From contig NC_044011.1 of NCBI RefSeq assembly GCF_900496995.4, positions 17,206,041-17,270,040 of the forward strand: 64,000 nucleotides of DNA. The letters run 5' to 3'. Positions within the stretch are counted from its first letter, which is position 1; the number at the start of each line of letters is the position of its first letter. The position numbers and the translations under genes are program-made. The notes beneath the pieces were generated by a model. That model was not told the DNA's origin, did not search any database, and worked only from the letters and a program-made list of their open reading frames with translations. This document shows, piece by piece, positions 12,181-19,640 of this stretch. Origin of the DNA: Aquila chrysaetos chrysaetos (taxonomy: Eukaryota > Chordata > Aves > Accipitriformes > Accipitridae).

Positions 12181-14072
12181 CTGAGCAAAGATGGCAAAAG
12201 GAATTTCAACATTATTTGCGATCTAAAAAATTGAACCATCGTTGTTGCTTTGTGTTGTGCTTCCCTTGCACAGACTGCAGTGCCTTCTGTCTGCTTTAGG
12301 GTGTGGCATCTGCCATTGGGGAGGAAAAACTGGCATGTGTTGCCTTTTATAGCAGACTGATTTCATTGTGCTGAGGGCCTCTATTTTATAGCCTCTTAGT
12401 TCCAATCTTGTAGCCGAGTTGCTGAAACAAATGGGAGGGAAAGGAGTTAGTATAAACTCTTCAGCTTAAAGCCTCATCCTTTTTTTCTTTCCCGGGGAAA
12501 ACATTTCAAAGAAAATCTGTGTTAAACTTTGCGGGTTATTTTCCCGATCAGGAGGAGTTGCGGAGCATGTCAGGAAGTATTGTGATCTGCAGCCGAGGCG
12601 CTATCAGTACATCTTATCAGATTTTCGACATACATATTTTTGCTTAAATATAAGTGTCTTAAAGTATAAATACGTAATTGATTTTATATTTTATTTTAGA
12701 GTACACATGTAAATAAATACACACAAGGAGACATCTATATTTATATTTGCATATGAAAGACTTCAAAAAATCAACTTATGTGGTTTAATGTGTATAATTA
12801 GTGTGCATTTGAATATAGAAAAGAAGAAAATCCAGGAGAAAATGTCAAAAAGGCTCACTAACAAAGATGTAGTATTCTCTTGGCAAAAGCTGATGAATGA
12901 TTTGGCATGAATTCATCTTACAGTTTTGTTATTCTCTCTCCTACAAAGATGATATACCCCTTTCTAGCAGTTTGCATAGAATTGCAATTTGTTGTTGTTA
13001 CAGACTGTAATGACCCTTGGGTATGCACCTGATTCCCCCCACTAGAATTACTCACCATTTTTTTTCCCACTCTATGTTTTCCTACTAGCCATATAACATT
13101 TCTGCACTTGCAAAGAGTACCAAAAAAAAAGAGAGAGAGAGAGAGAGAAAAAGAGAAAAATACAATTGTAACAGAAGTATTAGCAAGGTGTACTTGACGA
13201 GCACGGAGACTTTGAAAACTAGCTCCATAATGGAAATCAGAATATTTCTGACTTTTCAGACAGAACTAAAATTAATAGACACTGGAATCACACTGTTCAT
13301 GCATTTATCAATAATCTTTGCATGTAATTCAACATTATAGCATGAAGCTTCTGCTCTTTAATGTTTTCACAGTGGATTCAAAAAAGCCTACCTACTCATG
13401 ACAGCATCTTTCTTGATGTGCTGCGTTTTGTCTCTACCATTATTATTGAATCTCCTATTTATCCATTTTGAAATTTGAAAACGTGCTTACCTTTAACAGA
13501 GTGCGTATTCATTTAAGACAGCGTGGTTTAGACCCTTACTATATTGAAAACGTTCGCTAACATCCCAGTTTGCTATATTCATGGCCAAGTATTTGATCTC
13601 CCAAATGCTTTTATTAGTTGAACGTAGTGTGTGACTATTACCTTTTCTTATACTAGGGTATCATTTGTATTAAGCTAGTTACAAAAAAACCTTGAAACCG
13701 TTCTGAAAGATGGTTCAAAAATGTAGGTCATCGCCGGCAGCTTTCCATTTGGAGCAAGAGTTATTCGGATTACATATTTTGGTTTTCGTGTTACTATGTT
13801 TTCACGAGTGTCCTGTGTGTACTGGAAATTACATTGTTTGGGGAAAAAATTACGAGACCGAAAATGCCTCACTCTCTGTGATCAAGTCCTGTTGATCTGC
13901 AAATAAGTACACAGAACATACTGAAAACAGCCCTATATATAAAAGCATCATCAGTGCAAATGACTGTTAGGATTTGGAGACAGCTGGACAATGTGGACAA
14001 CTGCAAAGATGCTACCGCTGCAGAATTTTAGGTTAAATTTTATAACCTCCTGCATGCACAATATAAATCTTC
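12181..14072. other. Proximal upstream flank with a GA microsatellite
   Basis: AT-rich DNA leading to the CpG island. It contains a (GA)n run at 13131-13148 preceded by an A-tract and followed by GA/A-rich sequence. Open frames here are short and lack any supported product. TATAAAT occurs near 14063 just before the homopurine tract. Confidence 0.5.
13122..13160. repeat. A-tract plus (GA)n microsatellite
   Basis: Nine A are followed by nine GA dinucleotides and an A-rich tail. It is a simple homopurine tract with no coding potential. Confidence 0.85.
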
Positions 14073-14105
14073 GGGGGGGGGGGGGGGGGAAAAAAAAAAA
14101 AAAAA
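14073..14105. repeat. G17-A16 homopurine tract at the island edge
   Basis: Seventeen G are directly followed by sixteen A, forming a 33-base pure-purine strand at the upstream edge of the ARID1B CpG island. Such tracts can form triplex or quadruplex structures, exclude nucleosomes, and are error-prone in assembly. Its length should not be trusted to the base. Confidence 0.9.
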
Positions 14106-15138
14106 GAAGTAGTCTTGTTTTTCCGTGACATAGCAAACGTTTCCCTGCCCTCGCACTACAACCAGACGCCTTTTGAGCACGACACGCGGGGCTGGGGGGC
14201 AGCGCGCGGTCCCCGAGTTTGACCGATCCATCTGCTCCACCACATCTGGACACGGGGCACCGCGCTTGCGGCTGCCCCCTCGCCTCCCTCCGGGGCAGCG
14301 CCGCCGGCGGCACCCCCGGCCCCCCAGCGCCGGGGCCAGCCCCGGACAACCCCCCCGCGGCGTTAGGCGGCCCGGGGCGCCCGCCTCGACCCTTCTCCTC
14401 GGAGCAAACCCCCCCCCCCGGCCCCGCCTGAATTCGGCGCCTGGCCGCCTCCGCCGCGGAGCCCGGCGGGTGCCTCGCGCCGGCCGCGACCGTCGGCGCG
14501 CACAACGAGCGGGACCCGACTCCGAGCAGGGGCACCCGAGGGGGCCGGCCCCCCCCCCCAAAAGCCCGCCGCGCTGCTGCCAGCGGCGGGGAGCGGGAGC
14601 CGGGCCCGCGTGGAGTCCAGTCCGCGTTTTGCGAGTGCGCGGGAGCGATCGGGGCGGAGGGGGCGATGGCTGCCGGCGCTGGCTCGCTCGTTCGCTCATG
14701 CCATGCTGGGCCAGCGCGGCTCCAGCAGACGTGTGTTTACCCATATCCGGGTTAGAGAGGAAAGGAGGAAAAAAAAAAAAAAAAAAAAGTTTCATTTAAA
14801 CCTGAACAAAAAACTTTCAACATGAAATCACACAGCAGGAACAGGCACAGACCGTAAGGCGTTCTTACCATTTCTAATCTCAATCACGGACTCGGGGAGG
14901 GAAATTTCTGTAATTTGGTGCGTGCGGAGCGGTCCGCAGGGGATACTCTAGCCTCAGTCAAGTCCCTTCCCCGGCCGCTTCTCTTTCTGCCCCTCTCCTC
15001 TCCTTCCCCCCACCGCTGCTCGCCCCCCTTTTTTGAGGGTGGGGGTCGATTTTTTTCTTTCTCAAAAAATTTTTTTTTTTTTTTGGTAGTTACTATTATC
15101 AGCACTAATTTCTCCGGACTCGCAATGTTGCGATGATC
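14106..15138 (+). promoter_or_regulatory. ARID1B core promoter and 5' leader
   Basis: This is the CpG-rich stretch immediately upstream of the first ATG. There is no TATA box at a useful distance, so initiation is probably dispersed. The last 200 bases are pyrimidine-rich (CTTCTCTTTCTGCCCCTCTCC, then T-tracts at 15049-15084), which suits a leader but could also mimic an acceptor. No intron in the leader can be proven. The exact start site is not visible. Long open frames on both strands between 14.0 and 14.8 kb are composition artefacts. Confidence 0.6.
15125..15136 (+). CDS. Three-codon upstream ORF abutting the ARID1B start
   Basis: ATG TTG CGA TGA is a minimal upstream ORF. Its stop codon TGA (15134-15136) overlaps the next ATG (15133-15135) in an ATGA arrangement, and the stronger ATG follows at 15139. 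This layout could permit reinitiation or could modulate start choice. It is seen directly in sequence; any regulatory role is inference. Confidence 0.4.
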   Translation: MLR

Positions 15139-15382
15139 ATGGCCGCGCAAGTCGCAGCGGCTCCGGCGGGTGCGAACAACAGCAAGGGCAAAGCCCCGAG
15201 CCTGCCGGGCGGCCTGGGCCCGGAGCGGGGCGCGGGGGGGGGCCGGGGCCGCCGCCGCGGGGGCTCCCGGGCCGGGCCCCGCGCTGGGGGTCGGAGAGGG
15301 GAGTCCGGCCGGCGGCAGTAGCAGCAGCAGCGTGAATAATGTAGATCACCATCTCCTCCACCACCACAGCGAGCCGCTGAAC
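15139..15382 (+). CDS. ARID1B N-terminal extension, frame broken at a G run
   Basis: ATG 15139 has A at -3 and G at +4. Its frame reads [20 protein letters not shown] and on into Pro/Gly-rich sequence. The first six residues equal the start of the paralogue ARID1A (MAAQVAPAAAS, from memory). As printed, this frame reaches a stop at 15319-15321. The neighbouring frame after the nine G at 15234-15242 reads Gly/Ala/Pro-rich, then [20 protein letters not shown] and runs directly into the ARID1B Met at 15383 with no stop. The interval is 244 bases; removing one G gives 243, exactly 81 codons. I interpret it as genuine coding sequence with a one-base indel. The alternative is that 15139-15321 is a true upstream ORF and translation begins at 15383. 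Confidence 0.65.
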
Positions 15383-16930
15383 ATGGCCAATAACGCGGCT
15401 CCCGCCGCTGCCGCCGGTAGCAACAACAACGCCAGCGGCGGCGGCGGCTCCTCCTCGGAGCCGGCTCTGAAGGAAGGTGGAAGCTCCTCGGCGTTATCTT
15501 CATCTTCTTCGTCTTCTTCCTCCTCCTCCTCCTCCTCCTCCAACCCGGGCTCGGCCATGGAGACGGGGCTGCTCCCCAACCACAAGCTGAAGAGCGTCGG
15601 AGGCGATCACCCCGCCGCGCCGCCCCACCACCACCATGCCCACCACCCGCATCACCATGCCCACCACCACCATGCCCACCACCCGCACCACCACCACCAT
15701 GCACTACAGCAGCAGCTAAATCAATTCCCGCCGCCGCCGCCGCAGCAGCCGCCGCCTCAGCACCATCCCGTGCAGAATAACAACAGCAGCCTCGGCGGCG
15801 GCGGCGGCAGCGGCAGCAACAACAACGGCGGTGGCGGTGGCGGCGCTGCTCAGCCCAGTGCAGACATGGAGCAGCAGCAACATGGAGGAAAAGACAGTGT
15901 TTTGGGCGCTCAGGCCGAGCCCCCCCAGCAGCCGCAGCAAATGCTGAATAAAGGCGCCGACGAGGAGGAGATGCCCGGCAAGATGGGCGAGCCCATCGGC
16001 GGCCGCTACGATCACCCCGGCTTGGGACCCCTGGGCGGACAGCAGCAGCCCCAGCAGCCGCCCCCGAGCGCTGGGAGCGGCGGCGGCGGCGGCGGCCTCG
16101 GCGGCGGCGGCGGCGGGAGCGGGGGAGGCGGCGGCGGCCCCTCCGCGGTGGGTGTCTCGGAGTTCAATAGCTATTATGGCAACGCTGCCCCTGCCCCTGC
16201 CAGCAGCGCTACGGCGAGCCGCGCCGGGCCTTGCTTTGATCAACATGGCGGACAACAAAGCCCCGGGATGGGGATAATGCACCCCACGGCGGCCCCCAAC
16301 AGCATGGACCCCCTGCAAAACTCCCACGAAGGTTACCCCAACAGCCAGTACAACCACTACCCGGGCTACGGCCGCGGCCCCGGCGGCGGCGGCGGCGCGG
16401 GCGGCGGCGGCGGCGCGGGAGCCGTGGCGGCGGCGGCGGCGGCGGCGGCCGCCGGGGCAGGCGGCGGCGGCTACGGGGGCTCCGCGGCGGGCTACGGGGT
16501 GCTGAGCTCGCCGCGGCAGCCGGGCGGCGGCATGATGATGGGCCCCGGCGGCGGGGCCGGCCTCGGCAAGGCTGCTGCCGGCGCGGCGGCGGCGGCCGGC
16601 GGCTTCGCGCGGTTCTCCGGCCAGAACCAGCACCCGTCCGGGGCCACCCCTACCTTGAACCAGCTGCTCACGTCCCCCAGCCCCATGATGCGGAGCTACG
16701 GCAGCAGCTACCCCGACTACAGCAGCCCCAGCGCCCCGCCGCCGCCGCAGCCCCAGCCCCAGGCAGCGGCGGCCGCCCCGGGAAGCCAACAGGCAGCGGC
16801 GGGCATGGGCATGGGCAAGGACATGGGCGCCCAGTACGGAGCGGCAAACCCGGCCTGGGCAGCGGCACAACAAAGGAATCACCCGGCGATGAGCCCTGGG
16901 AACAGCGGGCAGGCCATCAGCAGGACCCAG
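15383..16930 (+). CDS. ARID1B: ARID1B (BAF250B) coding exon 1
   Basis: Encodes 516 residues from ATG 15383 (A at -3, G at +4) of the ARID-containing subunit of the canonical BAF chromatin remodeller, which acts in the nucleus. Residue numbers count from this Met. The order of segments is that of vertebrate ARID1B: Ala/Asn/Gly-rich start, ALKEGG, a 15-Ser run (39-53), [15 protein letters not shown] (59 on), His-rich tract (82-106), ALQQQLNQF, Pro/Gln tract, [40 protein letters not shown] (about 283), [20 protein letters not shown], Gly/Ala runs, YGVLSSPRQ, then [19 protein letters not shown] with the LXXLL-type LNQLL at 425-429, and [10 protein letters not shown] near the end. This part is disordered and precedes the ARID domain, which is encoded beyond the window. 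The exon ends after CAG with donor GTAACC, phase 0. Low-complexity runs may carry length errors. Confidence 0.97.
15497..15541 (+). repeat. Poly-serine codon run in exon 1
   Basis: Fifteen consecutive Ser codons, first mixed TCT/TCA/TCG and then eight TCC. The pure TCC end is a trinucleotide repeat likely to vary in length; the mixed start suggests an older, stable core. It corresponds to the Ser/Ala-rich run of mammalian ARID1B. Confidence 0.9.
15626..15700 (+). repeat. Histidine-rich tract in exon 1
   Basis: Twenty-five codons, mostly CAC/CAT for His, broken by single Ala (GCC) or Pro (CCG). The DNA shows two near-copies of a unit built from CACCATGCCCACCACCCGCA, so the tract grew by segmental duplication and not only by codon slippage. 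Mammalian ARID1B has a His-rich tract in the same place. Confidence 0.9.
16080..16140 (+). repeat. Poly-glycine GGC tract, first
   Basis: Pure or nearly pure GGC codons broken by a few CTC, AGC and GGA. It encodes a Gly-rich linker in exon 1. Length is likely polymorphic, and such GC-rich repeats are prone to assembly collapse. Confidence 0.85.
16373..16470 (+). repeat. Gly-to-Ala tract (GGC then GCG runs)
   Basis: GGC repeats coding Gly pass into GCG repeats coding Ala ([18 protein letters not shown]). The same CGG/GCG trinucleotide read in different registers gives Gly or Ala, so a frame slip here would be hard to detect by composition alone. Conserved peptide on both sides (NHYPGYGR before, YGVLSSPRQ after) shows that the net frame is intact. 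Confidence 0.85.
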
Positions 16931-16936
16931 GTAACC
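16931..16936 (+). other. Splice donor of ARID1B exon 1
   Basis: CAG|GTAACC directly after the Gln codon at 16928-16930. Human ARID1B splices at the same peptide position (Q followed by GSPMDPM). The intron lies in phase 0. Confidence 0.93.
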
Positions 16937-17721
16937 CCCCGCGCTCGATTCATGACGGCTCCCCGCCTCCGTGCCACTCGTGTCGGGGTCTTAGTTTCTT
17001 GATAATTCACTTTTTTTCCCTGCCCCCCCCCCTTTTTTCCCCCTTTTTTCTTTTTTTTTTTTTTTTTGTTTTCCTCCGGGCCAGTTCTGCTCCTCGCTGC
17101 CTCCGTAGCGAGGGTGAGCAGCGCACAATGCGCGGCCCCGCTGGGGCTGGAGGCATCGGAGCGCGGCTTTCGCTGCCGAAATTAGGTTGTTCTCAGACCC
17201 AATTAATATTTTTTTCCTCCTCCACTTTGAAACAGCGACGGAGAGACGCAGGGCCCGGAGGACAGGCAGCTTGGGACGGGGGCGGGGGGGTGGATTTTGT
17301 AACCGGAGTGTCGGCCCCGGGGTTCTCCCGGGGGATAACGTCCATTATCTTTCACGGGGCTGTTTTGTTTTTTTGTTTTTTTTCTCTTCCTTTCTCTTTT
17401 TAACCTGTTAATTTTTTTTGGAGCAGAACCGAGTTGCGCCGTTGCACGCTCTTAGCAAATTAGTTTGTCACTGATGGAGTTACCGCAGTGGGGTCCGCGG
17501 AACGCGGCCGGGCTCCTTGTTCTGTGGGAAGAGCGCGCGTGTGTCCGCGTGCGTGTGTGCGCGCGTGTGCCCGCGCCTCAGTCCGCGCGGCACGGGCCGG
17601 GGCGCGTGGGGCGTCTCGGTCCGGTGACCTTAAGGGGGACTTGCCCACCCGCAGAAGCGCGCGTGGCTGCGCGCGCGCATAGCTACGTTTCTCTCCCCAA
17701 ACACACGCGGAAATCCAAACC

Positions 17722-17740
17722 GGGGGGGGGGGGGGGGGGG
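17722..17740. repeat. G19 homopolymer followed by A/C tract
   Basis: Nineteen G after CC, then AATCAAAAACC and alternating A-runs and C-runs to about 17785. The G run is a strong quadruplex candidate; its length in the assembly is unreliable. Confidence 0.9.
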
Positions 17741-17876
17741 AATCAAAAACCGGAAAAAAACCAAAAAAACCCCCCAAAAACCGAAAAGAAGTTCATGGTG
17801 TCATCAAAGGGGCGCGGGCACCGTTCGGGCCGCCGCCCCCACCCGCAACCCCCTGCCCCAGCCCGGTAGCTCCGCC

Positions 17877-17892
17877 GATCGATCGATCGATC
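17877..17892. repeat. (GATC)4 microsatellite
   Basis: Four perfect GATC units followed by GATA and GATG. GATC is self-complementary, so the unit can form a cruciform-like fold. Short and probably recent. Confidence 0.85.
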
Positions 17893-17955
17893 GATAGATG
17901 GTCGCGATGGTCGCGGGGCGGCGGGCCGTGGCGCGGCGCCTTTCCGGGGCGGGCG

Positions 17956-17991
17956 CGGCGGTGCGGTGCGGTGCCGGGCGGTGCGGTGCGG
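17956..17991. repeat. GCGGT pentanucleotide repeat
   Basis: Several GCGGT units with one GCCGG interruption, inside the CpG island. Simple repeat without coding meaning. Confidence 0.75.
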
Positions 17992-18120
17992 AGAGCCGCC
18001 GGGCGGCCGGTCCCGAGGAGCGGCCGGGTCTCCTCCGCCAGGTTCGGAATTTGAATTGTGGAGGTAAACTGGCTGCAACCGTCTCCAGACAGCTGCCTCC
18101 GAGTTGACATCTAATCTGCC

Positions 18121-18175
18121 ATCTGATTGGCTCCCCGCTCGCCATTGGGCACCTCGCGCCGCTGATGTAAATAGA
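18121..18175. promoter_or_regulatory. Paired inverted CCAAT boxes in intron 1
   Basis: ATTGG occurs at 18126-18130 and 18144-18148, spaced 18 bases, followed by TGATGTAA at 18163-18170 (ATF/C/EBP-like). NF-Y binds paired CCAAT boxes, usually 50-100 bases upstream of a start site. Lying in the tail of the CpG island, this could be a second ARID1B promoter or a divergent antisense one. Motifs are seen; function is inferred. Confidence 0.4.
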
Positions 18176-18247
18176 AGTGCTGAGCGGCGCAGTCACAGAA
18201 ACCCCCGCCACAAATAACACCCGGCAGTCGCGCCGGCGGGGCGAGGT

Positions 18248-18380
18248 GGCGCGGGCGGGCGGGCGGGCGGGCGGGCAGGCAAGCAAGGAAGCAAGGAAGC
18301 AAGCAAGCAAGGCGGGCAGGCAGGCAGGCAGGCGGGCGGGCAAGGCGGGCGCACACGGCGGGCGGACACGCACGCACGGC
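18248..18380. repeat. Compound GGCG/GGCA/AAGC tetranucleotide repeat
   Basis: A run of GGGC units passes into GGCA, AAGC and GGAA-containing units and back to GGCG, followed by CACG-containing repeats. The frames through it are artefactual Gly/Arg/Ala/Lys peptides. Confidence 0.85.
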
Positions 18381-19439
18381 CCCTGCATCGGCACTAACCC
18401 TGCCGGCCACCGGCGCGGAGGGAAAAGCCAGGGGCATCTCCTCCCCTCCCTACCCCCCAACCCCCCCTTCAGCTTGGTTACATGGCGCCGTTTTTCTGGG
18501 CATCGATTTATTTAATTTTTTTTAGATTTTTTAATTCTATTATGCTAATTGGAGGCGGTGGGGAGGCATCTTGTAATAACAGTGCTTGGATGAGGATTCG
18601 GGATTGCAAGTCGCGCTCGTGACTGTAAAAACATTTTGTAACGTTGCAGCTTATGGATATTATGCAAGGGATTAGATTTTTGTTTAAGAAAAAGAGATTT
18701 AATACAAATACTAATTTCTTTACATTTCTATTAGCTTGATACCTAACCTATGCATGCCTCTTAAAAGAATCTTGTTTGCACGTAGCTGCTGCAGGCGAGA
18801 AAACGCCGTGTATGGTACAAAGAAGGGAAAAAGGAGCCGCTCTGTCAGAGGTTGCATTTGTTTCATCTCTGCAACGAATCCAGATATTCGGGGGGAAAAT
18901 GTGCTTTTGCGTTTGAATTGTGGTTAGAATACTTCAAGAAGCATTGGGAGTTGTTGATCTCATTTTTCTGCACAAGCGTGAGATTAGGCTTGAATTCTCA
19001 GTAGGAAAGTGAATTGTGTTAAACGGGGTAGTGCATTAGAATTTTATGGGTTTCTTTTCCCTCCAACAAGATCTTTCTATTAAGAACTGTTAAATCTTTT
19101 AATAGCTTTTAACAATGAGGACTGGCAAGAACAAATGCAGGTGTATGCTTTTGGGGTCCTCAAACGGCTGGATCTTTCCATAAAGTAATGAATAGAACCT
19201 GGAGAAAACATCGCTTAATATTGTGAACGGTGTATTAATCCTGAGAAAATTATAATAGAAACCCTGGATGGGCTGGCTGTGTGTGTCTGCTTCCAACAGA
19301 CCACTCATATCATGCTTTTTTTTAGTTTTTATTGCATTTCCTCTATTTCTTCCAGGCAAATAAGATTTTTTTTGTGAGTGTTAATTTTTACGTTTTTTCA
19401 TTTGCACTGGTAAAAGGGTCACTGGAAGCCATAAGGTAA

Positions 19440-19640
19440 CGAGGCCTCATATGCGTAACCTTTCATAATTAATTTAAAAATATTTGCATTGTCTGCTTGC
19501 TTTTAAACACAGGTAGTTCAGAATTCATGGCTTTAAAAGCCAGGAAAATCATCGACAGATAGACATAGTACATGTTAGTTCAGAGTGCTATTTCTTCACA
19601 GCAGAAATTGTTTAAAGTATTTTATTTTTATTGGAGGAGT
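19440..19640. promoter_or_regulatory. Candidate intronic conserved noncoding element
   Basis: AT-rich but non-repetitive block containing CATAATTAATTTAAAAATATTTGC-type homeodomain/MEF2-like cores and CTTTAAAAGCCAGG. Style resembles vertebrate regulatory elements. Only cross-species alignment can decide. Confidence 0.2.

Larger units (their letters stand above)
14106..18480. promoter_or_regulatory. ARID1B CpG island
   Basis: G+C and CpG are very high over about 4.4 kb, spanning the 5' leader, all of coding exon 1 and about 1.5 kb of intron 1. The density falls abruptly after about 18480, where AT-rich intron begins. A CpG island over the first exon is what is known for ARID1B and is expected for a broadly expressed chromatin gene. 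Embedded homopolymers (A20 at 14769-14788, T15 at 15070-15084, G19 at 17722-17740) interrupt it. Confidence 0.85.
16931..18480. other. 5' part of intron 1, still CpG-rich
   Basis: No exon is recognised. The first 500 bases hold long T and C tracts (16999-17070, 17360-17420). From 17500 it is CpG-rich with alternating purine-pyrimidine GT/GC at about 17531-17580 and 17660-17680, which can adopt Z-DNA. Open frames on either strand are low-complexity Arg/Pro/Gly products typical of GC-rich noise. Confidence 0.7.

Noticed and set aside
14040..14795. Long frames on both strands upstream of exon 1 (up to 251 codons)
   Set aside because: CpG-rich DNA has few stop codons. The products are Arg/Pro/Gly-rich with homopolymer-coded Phe or Lys runs and change character at each G or A tract.
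15170..15382. Translation starting at GTG 15170 in the main exon frame
   Set aside because: GTG starts are bacterial practice. The ATG 15139 with an ARID1A-like beginning plus a one-base slip explains the open frame better.
15716..16882. 388-codon open frame on the minus strand across ARID1B exon 1
   Set aside because: It lies opposite GGC/GCG/CAG repeats whose complements lack stop codons. The product is Ala/Arg/Gly-rich noise without family signature, while the plus strand matches ARID1B residue by residue.
18248..18380. Tetranucleotide array as a possible CRISPR-like or satellite array
   Set aside because: Units are four bases with drift and no spacers; it is a compound microsatellite in a vertebrate CpG island.
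17465..18515. Several 60-218 codon frames in the 5' part of intron 1
   Set aside because: All are low-complexity products of tandem repeats and CpG-rich DNA after a firm splice donor; none shows a protein family.
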